Shown: in pieces, positions 51,166 to 63,360 of the stretch
Layout: each line of letters opens with the position of its first letter
Numbering within the stretch: position 1 is the first letter of the stretch
NCBI RefSeq assembly: GCF_005239225.2
Contig: NC_133289.1
Location: 3,975,501 to 4,039,500 of the forward strand
Source: Populus alba
Taxonomy: Eukaryota > Streptophyta > Magnoliopsida > Malpighiales > Salicaceae
Reading direction: 5' to 3'
DNA length: 64,000 nucleotides
Notes under the pieces: model-generated
The model's input: the letters and a program-made list of their open reading frames with translations, nothing else
Told to the model about the DNA's origin: nothing
Database searches by the model: none
Made by a program: the position numbers and the translations under genes

Positions 51166-54100
51166 TTAAACCTGTATCTCCACAGGCCATCTGTACATTT
51201 CCTCTACTGGTACAGGCAGAGTCAGGGTAACTAGCCCAGTGGCAGAGTCATAATTGAAGTCGGTGAAAACATTGCCCACAGTGCATTTGAGAGGTCTTTG
51301 GGAAGAGTAAGCACCAAACCTTCCACACCCCCTGACTTTCAGGGCAATGGTTGCAGTTGGAGATCGGCTCTCACTGAGAGAAGTGGTCAGCTCTGAGGAG
51401 ACTACACCATCAAAGTGCTCCGGTGACTTGTCAGAAGCCATTTGGATTTCAACCTGCTCCACAGCAGCTCCTGTGTTGAACATGTCAAGCAAGCCTATTG
51501 GTGCAAATGAAATGTTGGAAGTGATCTCCTGCACATGAATAGTTTGATCATTCAGTGAATCACAGATGTCTCATTAAACACAGCAGCAACAAAGAAAGAA
51601 ACCAGCTTGAGAAAGACTCGCATTGATAGGACAGAAATGGAAGAGTTCGTATTCAAGAACTTTCAATGTCACTGGCATTGAAGCACCTTTAGGCAACCGA
51701 ACCAACTCCCCTGTAATCCAACAAAGATATGATCATGTTAACATGATATAAATCCGGAAGCTCAAAAGGCATTATTTACCAACACTGAAGAAAACTTTGC
51801 TTTAATCTACCGGAAATTGAAGATATTTAATGCACGACTTTAGAAGTTCACATTAAGGCTCAATTTCCTGCCATATAGAGTGGGCCAGGGCTAGTATATT
51901 AATGCACGACTGACATTTAGACTCCCTCTTCCCTTCTCGTCCTCTTTTTTTTTTTTTTTTTTCCAGAGCAAATTTAGTATATTCATATTTTACAGGAAGG
52001 ACTGGAAAGTTAATTACCTGATTTGTAGGCATAGACCACGGTCTCCCCATCCCAATTTGCACCAGCAACTTGAGCAATGCAGTCAACGTCGCTGGCACGA
52101 ACAGAAGCAGTGAGGGTCCCCGGAGTTGTGTCATGAATGCGGGTCTTCTTCTCAATCTTGCACCAACCCGCACCTTGGCAGTTGAAGACACCAACCACAC
52201 CAGTGCATTTGTTCACATTCCAGACCTTGAGTAAGCTGCAAAACATGATATTAAGAATGAGAATTTTAAATGGAGCATGCTTAAAACAGAGATGACTGGC
52301 ATGCAAAGAGGAAAAAGCAACACACCTCATTCCATCTCTTGCTGGATCAACAAAGAGGCTGTCACGTGTTGGCCTGCCTGGAAGTTGAGCACGAAGGACA
52401 GATCCATCAGGGAGGACCAGCTTCCTCAATAGATCAAAGTTGTGGTGGCCTGGCTTATCACTGCACAGGATGGAAAGATAGTACATTTCCATGTCAGAAA
52501 TTTGAGATATGTTTCATACATTCATGTCAAGATTAATAGGAAACAGAAATTAGTTTTAAAAAAGAAAAATACCTGACATAGATTGCACATCCACCAATAG
52601 CACGAGCTGCCCCATGATAATCTGCAGCCGGGTGTAAACTCTGCAACCATGGATTGCATGTTATAAATACGAAAACTATGTTGAAACTTTAGTTTCAGCC
52701 TCCCTATGGGTTATATATAAACAAACAGGATAAAAAAATATATGATGGGCTAACAGAAGGAGAATTAATTCATTTCCACTTACATGGAACATATCCCAGT
52801 CTGGTTGCATAAATTCTCCAAGGAATAGAGTGTTGTAAGCCACAGAGGAGATATGGATGGTGTGGGAAGCAGGATCCCGAGGATAGAAATCATCAGAAGC
52901 TCTCACTACAGCTGTCTGCTTGGTGCTATAGATTCCATCAGTGTTATGACACATGCAGGAAATACATCCATTGTCAGGGAAGTTTCGTGCAATTGAAGCC
53001 TCAAGTGCTTGTTGATAGCTACGAGTCAGAGAAACTCTTCCACCATGGCCAGCACCAAGGGTTTCAATAATGTTCTGAACATCAACTTTCACTCCATCAA
53101 CTCCACACGAAGCTAAGTAGGCATGGAGCTCATTGTAGAAGTTGAAGACCTTCTTTGGATGCACCAAACCAAGGCCATGAACTGCTAGGCTGTCCATAAC
53201 AATATCAGGTTGGTTGCCTAACACGCCAGGAGATTGAACTGGATAAGCCAGGGCAGTGTCATAATGCTCCATACCAGCAGCTGCTGGTTTAACTCCACCC
53301 CAATAACCAGCCAAAGCATGCCATGCATAAACATACCTGCCATCAAAACAAAAAAAAAAAATTAAAGCAAAGTGTGAAGAAAAAAAACTACACTGTTTTC
53401 AGCTAATCCTCTTCCCTTCATCTCACGTATGCATGATGCCAATTTCCCTATCACTAAAAGGAATCATGGACAAACCTTCTGTATTAAGGTAAATGCACCA
53501 CTAGCACAGCAGCAAATAGTTAACGATGAAATAGAACTAAGATTACTCACTTCACATTGTGTTGTTGCTTGGCATTGTCCACAACAAGCTTCAGTCCTAC
53601 GGCCTGCTCATTCTTTTCACCATTCTTCTGGAATTTAGAGTTCTCCTTTATTCCAGTAAGCCTACTTGCAAATCTGCAATAAATAAAATTGCAAGCACTG
53701 TGTCTTTAGATATTATCAACAAAATTACAATAAAACGAAAATGGAGAAAAACTAATGCAGAAAAGTATCCCAGCTAATGCCCATTATGTCTATGGACACT
53801 TGGGCGGTCTCCATGTGTGTGTGCGCGCGCGCGCGCCTGTGTGAGATAGAGAAAGAGAGCTCATACTGTGCTCCTTCTTGTACAACAGCATTAGCATCCT
53901 CCTTTGCTTTATTTTCAATCTGTTGCCAACCATCATCAATGATCAAAAATCGTGGAGGAGTCCCTCCCTCTGACAGACTGCATTTGCAATTGGAACACAA
54001 TCCAGTCATTCAATCTCAGTATTTGGAGATCTAAGTCAACATTTCATTCACGATAGGATCTAATTGACTCTTTCATATTAATTCTGAATTACCTCTTAAG

Positions 54101-55470
54101 GCCTTCCTCGACACCCTCAGCGGTGACATCTGTGTAAAAGGCATCCCAAGTACACCAGCCAAACCAGTCAAGAAAAGAGGGCATCTGCACAAGATCCAAC
54201 AGAACACAAAATAAGATTGAAAAGCACTTCAAAATTTTCTGCCCTCATGGTCAAATTTCTTGATTAAAAATTGAGGTAACATATGCAAAATGAAAGAAAC
54301 ATGTAACGTACCCTTTTCTTCTCCCGATGAAGAAAGGTTTGCAAATGTTTTTCCACAGCCCTGTTTTCATGAAAGTTGTTAGGAAAACTGTAATTGCAGG
54401 CTAAAATTGAAACTCAATGCAAGTGCAGATAAAGATAAAGTCGAGAACTCACTTTACAGCTTGGTTTATGACTTCAAAAGGATTGGTCCCAGCATGCATG
54501 TAGACCAGGTGAAGGCCTTGGTTGGTTTCAACAGCACTATCGCCTGCAAAACCAAATCAACCACACAAAAAAACACATCGTTTCGGTTTCTTGCAAACTC
54601 GATCCTCTCTATCTATTTCTTCCAAATGAAAGGAACTCCAAAAAAACGATTCATCTGGATGGTGGAGTCATTGATTGGTTCTCCAGCCTGATAGTGTTCA
54701 CATCAATGACAGCCCCAACCCAGAATTTCAGAATTAAGTCTCCTTCACTAGTGACCGACAGGATGAGACTGAATTAACAGTAGTTTCGACCATATGAAGT
54801 AGGGTAACTAATGACAGGTACAGCCCATAAGTCTGTGATGTGGTCTCAATAATGAGAGATTAGGCTCATGGGTGGGTACATATTAGCGTTGCACCGGACA
54901 TTTTAATTGCCATAATCTACTCACCGCTCTCAAGGCAAATCTCCATCTCATTCCTGTCGTTGCCTTGCAGTACAGCACGGAACTGGCCTTCAAGCAGGGG
55001 AAGGAAAACAGTGTAGATTGTCTGTGCATCATCTTGATCAACTTCTTCACCACCACCCTTGCTTTCCACTAGCATGAATTGAGTCTCCAGTGGAATATCT
55101 TTCCCACACTTCCCCATTCTCTGGGTCATCCACCATAACTTGAATCGGAAGCAACACATAAATCGAAGATCCCTGCCACAAAAATTGAAAGTGAGCGTCT
55201 CCAAGAATGCAAAAGAAAGAAAAAAAAACGCATAACCTAAGATCATCAGAAATGAAAGGAAAGGCTTAAAAATGCTTACTCTAAACCCCCAACAGGAAAA
55301 ACATGGAGACTTTTGTTATGAGAAGCTGTAGCACCAATAAAAGCACCAGCAACAAGTCCAACACCAGAGCCAGGAGTCAGAACAATGTTATCAGGAACTC
55401 CAGTTAAAATTGTCTTCCCATGAACCACAAGGTTCCCATCATTGATTGAAATCATTGGTGTCACCGTCAT
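51166..55470 (-). CDS. RFS2: GH36 galactinol-sucrose galactosyltransferase / alkaline alpha-galactosidase, RFS2 (SIP2) type, 776 aa, 13 exons
   Basis: Exons: 55470-55280, 55172-54925, 54543-54453, 54360-54312, 54184-54093, 53977-53867, 53673-53551, 53336-52784, 52640-52573, 52460-52326, 52235-52018, 51710-51622, 51528-51166; 2331 nt, open. The protein matches the RFS2/SIP2 clade along its length (e.g. [43 protein letters not shown]). The GH36 nucleophile is the Asp in GVKVDVQN (about 387) and the acid/base lies in RASDDF (about 450). The family handles raffinose-series sugars; SIP2-type members act mainly as alkaline alpha-galactosidases that cleave raffinose rather than make it, so the raffinose-synthase name is by homology only. 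Intron 12 has a GC donor; intron 6 has a GC/GT tract near its donor. No transit or signal peptide is obvious, so cytosol is likely. Confidence 0.95.
53814..53843. repeat. (GT)n(GC)n(GT)n alternating purine-pyrimidine tract in an RFS2-like intron
   Basis: About 30 bp of alternating purine-pyrimidine sequence, with a core of GCGCGCGCGCGCGC, lies within intron 6 about 23 nt downstream of the 5' splice site (exon end 53867). It is the only sizeable CpG-dense patch in the window and is Z-DNA-prone. Confidence 0.9.
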
Positions 55471-56692
55471 TGTTGCTGTCTTACACTTAGTTACTGCACA
55501 CCCAAAAAAAAACACAAAACAAACATAATAAGAAACCAAACCAAGGGTATAAAATGGTTGACTGCTAGATATGGACCTAAAGGGTTTGTGTGATTTTTGG
55601 ATCGGAAGCTAATACGAGGAAAAAGGGTAATTCATGCGGATGCTAGTTTGATGGTTTCTACGACAATTGTTGTAACTTCTCCACTCCCTCCACTTCAACG
55701 AAGTATTACAAGGTATCCACTTCAGTTGTTGTTGGTCTCTTAAAATCCTCAGCATTTATGTCTTTCTTCCTTTCTCTCACTTAAAAAAAAAAAAAAAAAA
55801 AACAAACTAGACACCAATTTTTCTTGCAGCCTTAATTTCCAAGAACTGGTTCAAAAATACAAAGAATCAAATATAAGGGACTGTTAAGTATTTCCCAGAA
55901 AAATAAATGTTAAAATCAGTATTATAAAAATGGATGAATGTATATGACACTGAAAAAAATCCAAGTTTTTGGAGTTTTGGGTTAGTCAGCGTTTCAAGTT
56001 TCGTGTGCCTGTGAAAAAAGAACAATATCACACTCAGATTTTTGTGGGCATCTTGTTCGGGAATTAGATAGAATTCAAGGAGTTCAGTGAAAACATAAAA
56101 TAGATTTAAGGACTTCAAATAAATAAATAAATAAGAGAAGTAGAGGGTGGGGGGGCTCCAATGTTTTCACAGTTTCTGTTTGTTCATTTTTAGCTCTAAA
56201 GCAATTTTGTCTGTAGATTCAGAAACATAAAATCCCAGTACACTTCCAAAGACCCAAAACAAAACTCCAAAAAGGAAAGTTGATGGTAAGGATTTGAGAG
56301 CAAAAGGAGCTAAAAAAAGAAAAAGCTTGAAACATTAAAAGATCTTAGCCGTGAAGCTACCATGTCTCTTCGATATTCTGCGCAAGAAAAACTAATTAAA
56401 CTAGCTAGAATGATCATAGAAACAACCGAGTTTCTCGTTGTTTCTCAATACACAGAAAAAGAACTCACCAAAAAATGTCTTAGAGAGGACTTCTAAAAGT
56501 GCGTTGAAGAGCTTGGAGACTACGATTAACAAGCAGGGTTTTCCTTGCGGACTCAACAGAAGTGCATTCCAGGAGGAATGCTTTCTTCTAGGGGGAGGAG
56601 CACTAAGCAACTTCTTGTAGCGATGGAGATGCGCTAATAATTGTTGCGATATGCAGTGAAGGTAAGAGAGGGAAGCGAAGTGGGTTTTTATA
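55471..56692 (-). promoter_or_regulatory. Leader, 0.98-kb leader intron and TATA box of the RFS2-like gene
   Basis: TATAAAAA lies on the minus strand at 56692-56685. Leader exon 1 would run from about 56655 to a TTTTTTG|GTGAGT donor (exon end 56469). The intron spans 56468-55494, with acceptor GGGTGTGCAG, and a 23-nt leader segment (55493-55471) joins the ATG. The intron contains a poly-A run (about 55783-55801). Upstream in-frame Met codons within the intron are excluded by this splice. Confidence 0.65.
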
Positions 56693-59073
56693 CCATGTCG
56701 GGTGTTAAAGGTCGAACAAGTTTGGTTTCCTAGATGGTTCAAGATCTTGACACGAGGAAGTTTATTGTCGTGTTTTTTTTTGTCTTTTTAGTATTTTATG
56801 GAATTAAAATAATTGGGATATTTTTCTTTCATGCATGATGAACGATACGAGAGGCCAGGCAGGGAGCCTTGAGTAATTTCCAGGGAAAATCGACAGGGTG
56901 GAGTGTTGGAGGGGGTCTGTAAATTTGCTATAATTATGACCTCCCTCTACCATTTTTTTCCTCTTTATTCTAATAAAATATTTGGACAAGTTGATTTCAC
57001 ATTAATTAATATTAATTGTTTAACCTTTGCTTAGTTTGTTAGTTAATGTTCTGTAGAATGCTTCAATACTATTTATTAATTTAATACTGTCGTGTAGAAT
57101 ATTTTTTAAAAAGTATTTTTTAATTATAAATGTATTGAAATAATTTTTATTATATTTTTTTATATTAGTATATTAAAATCATATAAAAACATCTAAAAAA
57201 TCAATTTAATATTTTTTGAATAAAAAACAATTTAAAAAGCAAGTTATAATGCAAAAATAAACATTTAATAAATCTTCTATTGTTGTTTAATTTATTTTAC
57301 AGAGCATTTTTTTTTATATTAACAAAAATTAAAATGGTAATTTTTAAATATTTTTAATGATTTTAATATGTTACTATAAAAAAATAAAAAAATATTTTCA
57401 ATTTAAAAAACTCGTACAAAAACAATCCATCGTTACCAAACACAGATGTACATTTGCTGGCTATCTTGAATCAAATAATTAAATATTTGAATCCCTCCGT
57501 CTTAATAGAAAATTGATATGAACATGTAAGCAAATGGAGTCATATCGTTGACCCATGTCAAGAATTTTGACGCCGGAATCTGGATTTCTGAACCAGCAGT
57601 CGGTGATGACAGATTGGATATTTGGCATGATGTTCAACTTGTCGATAATGTAATGGCATAGCCAAGTTTTACTAAGTAGCGTGTTTGATATTATGTTTCG
57701 GGAATATTTTTAAAAAAAATTTAATTTTTTTATATTTTAAATTAATATATTTACAAAAATAATTTTTAAAAAATAATCGTGCCATACTTTTAAATATAAG
57801 ATTTTTTTTTTTTTTTTTTTGTAAAGGGCAAAACATGTGTTATCATGTGATGTTTTTCGCAGCTTTTGCCTTTTGTTGGTCAAAGCTGGTGGGTAGAATT
57901 GAACCAGACAGCTCCCCAAGCTGGGAAAGAGCATCAATTTGAAGTAAGAAACGAGATACATAAATTTGGAAATTTGCATCCTATCACGTTAAAAATAAGA
58001 AAGTGCAGAGAGAATAAAAAGACATTTGAAGCCAAATTCAATATATGCAATTCTCGCTTCAAGCTCTAATTCTCAGTTACATGTTAAAGAATAATACGAT
58101 GTTAAAGAATAATATATTAATTTTAAAATTTATTTAATAATTTAAGTTATTAGATTAAAGTAATTTTTTAATATGGTATCCAAACTTTAATAACCGAAAG
58201 TGCATCACAATTTGAATCTTATCTTTACTTATTTAATAAAAATTAAGCACAAAATAACATATATCTGTATAAATTTTAATTTTAAAAAGTTTTCACTTGA
58301 AATGTATGTTAAAGAGTAATATAAATCATATTTTAAAACTTCACTTAATAATTTAAATTATTAAATTAAGATAATTTTTTAACACTTCATCTGGACGCTT
58401 ACAGTCAACATCGAGTTTACCGAGAAAATTTCCATTTTCTTAAAAGTTTTTAGCATGAATTTCTCACTATATACATGTTTTATTTTAAGATTTGATAAGC
58501 GATTTCAGGGAGCCAGGTGATTAATAAGTTTCCTCCCTCCTCGTTGAATTTAACCTTTTCTCTACTTTTGTTACTGGCATCAAGCATCTGCAGCTGTCTT
58601 CCTGTTTATTGCATTAAGTTGCAGAGTGTGCGATGCAGTCTTTTATTTTCTCCAGCCATTCTCTCTCGATGGCTTCGGTAATATTATTCCCTTTGATTTC
58701 TTCTTTTTTATACATAAAAAATCGAAAAAGGTGGATTTAATCACAACACATGCAAATTATGGAAGACGAGTTCTAAAATGTAAAGATAAATCAGCTAGAA
58801 TTTTAGAGCAATAAAGGGTTGCTGCATGGAAATATATACAGAAAGAGAATCTTCATGAACGTCTACGTACGTACATTAAAGTTACGAGCATTTATCTATC
58901 TATCTTCATACATTTTATAGCATTACAAATCCATAATATTCAGAGTAATCACTTAGAATTAGTCTTTGAAGTGATTAATTGGATCTTGAACACGAACATA
59001 CAGAGTTGCACTGAATTCTAAAAACTACGATCTTAGCTAGCATGGGATATTGGAATCACCACGTACGCACGCC

Positions 59074-59096
59074 ATCTTCTTCTTCTTCTTCTTCTT
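59074..59096. repeat. (CTT)n microsatellite
   Basis: About seven CTT/TCT units in the right-hand repeat region. Confidence 0.9.
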
Positions 59097-61569
59097 GAAA
59101 TTCAAGTCAAAAATGAAAACTAGCTAGGGTTTATCTTATCGAAAAGTTATATGCCCATTGCTCAAATTCACTCGCTAACACCATCCAATTTGGATTATAA
59201 AGGAGATTCCCCTTACAATGTGTATGGATCAAAATGAAAAGAGCTCTTATCGAGGCCTAACAAGAGATATCAATATCGTCCACGAAAAGTGCTGCTAATA
59301 TATATATGGAATTGTGTTCTTTTCTAGAAGACTACCATCCATTTGTTTAAACTCAATTAAGCGTTTTTTTTAAGTATTTTTTAATATATATTAAAATAAT
59401 TATTTTTTATTTTTCAAAAATAATTTTTAATATCCGTACATTAAAACAATCTAGAAAAATAATTAATTAATACATCTTAAATAATGGGGTTTGGATGCTC
59501 AAGTCCACTGAAAGAACATGCCATCACAAATATTCCCATTAATTTATAAAGATGCACATGCATGAGGCTTATCGATCTACGAGTAGCCAAAAACAAATTA
59601 GAAAAAACTTAAGCCGCTCAATCAAAGAATCTTTTGTTTTTTTTAAAAAAAAGTTTTGAAAAGATATATTTATTAAATTTGTTTAGCATTTGCATGCTTG
59701 AAATTATAAAATTCTATATCAAAGCATGTCTTAAATTAAAGGGATTGTCGATGTTATTAATACCGGTGTAGATTTATAAATTTCCAGTAATTTTGTCAAC
59801 TTAATAATCAACTATACGGGTGAGTATTTGGATAACAATTTGTACAAAAACTTATCACGGATCTGAAATAATTTCTTGATTCTCCGAATTATATTTAGCT
59901 AAATTTTGTGCCCATTACCCCATTAATTTTTATTTTTACCCAAAATCTCTTTAAAAAAACTCAATTAACTCTAAAATTAGGTCCTATGAAAGTTTTGACT
60001 TTGCAAAATTAGGTGTAAGAACATTACAAGTCCATTAGTCTTAGAAATTTATAAATAAATAAGATAATTAATAAACAAAAATAATAATATGGGTAATAAT
60101 TCGGATAACCTTGATTCTTCTCTGTTTTATCCAAAATCTCGAAATATCCATTCTCCAAAACATTTCGGAATTTATTGCTCGAATCGGTTCAGATAATCCA
60201 AGTAATTTAGATTTTTTAAATAATATTAATTCACCCATGACCAATATTTGCATTTAATTATATCTTCAAGGACTTGTCAACGTTAATACCATTTTGCTTT
60301 CAAAATAATAACTACAACATGCATTATTAAAAGGCAACGGGCATCTCCATTGGGATAATATTGACCAAGTAGTAGTTTTCATTTGTATTGAAATTTGAAA
60401 ACGATATAAGCATCCAAAACTAAATGCTAGAAACATTTATAGAAAACAACTAGGACTATCCCCCACATAAAATTTCAAGTTAATTTTAAATTAATAAAAG
60501 AATTTCTTAATGTTATGAATGTATTTTAAAATATCATTTTTTTAATTTAAAAATGTAAAAATATTGTTTACGTTGCATATAATTTTTAATATAAAAATAA
60601 ATAACTACATTATAAATATGTTTTCATATATCATATTATTTTTTAATTGAGAAATGAAAAGATGTTGTTTATGTTTTATTAAATAAACTAAGAAATATAT
60701 GAACTAATAAATAATAAAAAGGATTTGTTAACATTAACTAAATATTAAAGCATGACGCTAATTTTTATAGTACAAATAAAATATAAATGTATATACAAAT
60801 ATTTTACATTAATTTTCTTTTAATTTTCATTTATTTTATTTTAGCTACTAAATGTTGTTGCTGACAACAAACAATTTCTATTTTTATAAAAAAAAATTCA
60901 TACAAATACATGTAAAATATAAGAGAAAAAAATTAATACAAGTCAAGCTAATCTCTTCATAGCGTCGCGTAACCAGGACTATCCCCGCATATAAAAATAT
61001 AAAAAATTAATCACTAATTTAAAAACAAAACTAATTCAACTGGTTTAAGAAATAAAATAAATGATATAAATCAATATTTAAATAAAAAATAAAAAAAATA
61101 ATTATTAAAAAAATAAAGTTAGGTGCTAATGGGCCTCCCCATGGTAAAAAAAAAAAAACCCCAAGTGCACCTTGATTTATAAGCTGAAGCTCACGCCAGA
61201 TTTATTTGTTTCGTCAGGAAGATAACATGTGATCTATTCTTTTTTTTAAATTTTTCTTTTTAAATCTAGTGGACAATTCGTTGTATTCACCAACATTCTT
61301 TCATCAATTACAGTCTCTCTTTCATCAATTATTTATGTTTTTTAATAAAAAAACATAAACTAAAGCACCTTTTTTTATAAAGTTATTCTTATTTCCCTTC
61401 TCCAAAAAAAACAGGAGTGTTAATTTTGAAGGGACAAGTATTGGAATATCATTATAAAAGAATTTAAAAAAAAAAAAAAAAGGTGGAATCATCTGCTTTG
61501 AACGTTTTACCGGTGCAAGGCGAGCCAGCGGAGGTGTGAAAGTTCAATTCATCTGTCTCTATACCGAGC

Positions 61570-62200
61570 TTTTTTAGCACTGTATTTTAAAAATATTTTT
61601 AAAAAATTTAAAATTTTTTTTTAATTAATATATTTTTGATGTTTTCAAATTATTTTAATGTGTATGATCTTAAAAATAATTTTTAAAAAATAAAAAAAAT
61701 ATTATTAACATATTTTTCTAAATAAAAAATACTTTAAAAAGCAATTATAATCATACTTTTTAATAATTATAAGATGCTGCTTTTTTTTTTTAATTTTGCA
61801 CGATGCATAATTGCCAAATCAAATTTGATTTGTTATGTATGGGGTCAATGCGGTGTCTAGTTTGATGACCAATCCCCTGTTTTCTATGTCTATCCATACT
61901 TCGATTGGCTGATCATATTTATATTTGTTTGATTCTTTCTGTCATCTTCTTCTTAGGGATAGACCAGGATTCTGAAGGAATAAGATCACTTGTTGAGCCT
62001 AGGTGGGTGATTGGCATTTTCATCAAAACATTGTTTGTTTAAAATTTAAAATTTATATTTTTAAAAAATATATTTTTTAAGTGTTTTAAGTTTGTTTTGA
62101 TATACTCATATTAAAAATAAATTTTTAAAAAATATATTATTTTAATATATTTTAAAATAAAAATCATTTTGAAAAACAATCGCTACTATAATATTAAATA
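61570..62200 (+). repeat. Two copies of the AT-rich Salicaceae-type dispersed repeat
   Basis: Both copies (about 61570-61770 and 62030-62200) share the order TTTTTAAAAAAT, TATTTTAATGTG or GTTTTGATATAC, AAAAATAATTTTTAAAAAAT, TAAATAAAAAATACTTT or AAATAAAAATCATTTTG, then AAAAAGCAATTATAA or AAAAACAATCGCTAC. Terminal features were not resolved. Confidence 0.5.
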
Positions 62201-62429
62201 AATAATAAGTATTTGTTTGGGAACAAAGTTTTGTGATTGAACGCAATTTGCGTTTCCATTGTGAAAACCATCATTTTAAATATTAGATTGTGGTTGAGAA
62301 CTGTGCTTTTTAGTTTTTTTTTATGTTATATATTAATTTCATAGATTTAGTTTTTTTATTTATTTATTTTAACATTCAACACTATATCATTTCAAAGCGG
62401 AGTTTTATATATATTTTTTATTTTTTTTT

Positions 62430-63360
62430 TTATGATAATATCTCGATCTCATGATTCATGTTGCAGGTTTAAAGAGTTGATCTGGGTGGGGTTTTTTTTT
62501 TCCTTTTCTAATTGATTTTTTATTTTATCATTTAACATTGAGTTAATTGGTTGAAAATCAATCTTTATAATTGTTTTCAATTTGCTTTTTATGAGATTAT
62601 CTCAATCTCATGAATTAGGTTACGGGTTTAGCAGGTTGGATTCTGTTTATTTTCCTGGGCCCTTTTTTAATTGAATATTTTTTTAATTAGACTTTATATT
62701 TATTTTTCAATTTGTTTTTCATGAGGTTGTCCCGATCCCATGATCTAAATCATGGGTTTGGTAAATTGACCTGGATCGACTAGGGTTTTTTTTTTCGTCT
62801 TATTTTAATTGTATTTTTTTAAATTTCATCCTCCAACAACTCAATCTTATTTTATTTTTTTTTCAAGTTCATCTTATTTCAGTATTAGGTTGTTTGAGAA
62901 TTAGATTTTGTGATTTTTTTTTTGTGGAGTTATCTCAATCTTATAGATTTATTTTGTTTCTTAATTCAATGTTTAATATTCGATATGTTGAAAATGGAGC
63001 TTCATATTTTTTTATTTGATTTTTATAAAGTTATCTCGGTCTCATATTACAACTTACAAGCTTAATAGATTAACCTACGTCAATTTGGGTTTTTTTTAGT
63101 CTTTCTTTTAATTGATTTTTTTATTATGCTTAAGCATGGGTTGGTAGAAAATTAGGTTTCATAATTTTTTATAGATTTTCTTTATACGTGGTTATTCTAA
63201 TCTTATAGCATTATTTGCGGGTTTGAAATGTTATATAACTTGAGCTGACTTTAGTAGTTTTTTTATCCCTTTTAATTTAATATTTTATTACAATTTCATT
63301 TACAATATTAAGTTAATTAAAAATTGATATTTATAATTTGTTTAAATTTTTTTTTATATA
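62430..63360 (+). repeat. Degenerate tandem repeat related to the Helitron-internal repeat
   Basis: Phrases such as TTATCTCAATCTCATGAATT followed by GGTTACGGGTTTAGCAGG, and GTCCCGATCCCATGATC followed by CATGGGTTTGGTAAATTGACC, recur about every 120-170 bp, separated by T-rich stretches (about 62440, 62590, 62720, 62930, 63030, 63190, 63360). Reverse-complemented units of the 28.85-29.79 kb array show the same order. Confidence 0.55.

Noticed and set aside
55276..55539. Longer N-terminus for the RFS2-like protein starting at 55539
   Set aside because: It reads back through a good 3' splice site (55495-55494) into the leader intron; the family starts at the ATG at 55470.
55280..55539. Chloroplast or secretory targeting of the GH36 enzyme
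   Set aside because: The hydrophobic stretch lies in the leader intron, not in the spliced protein.
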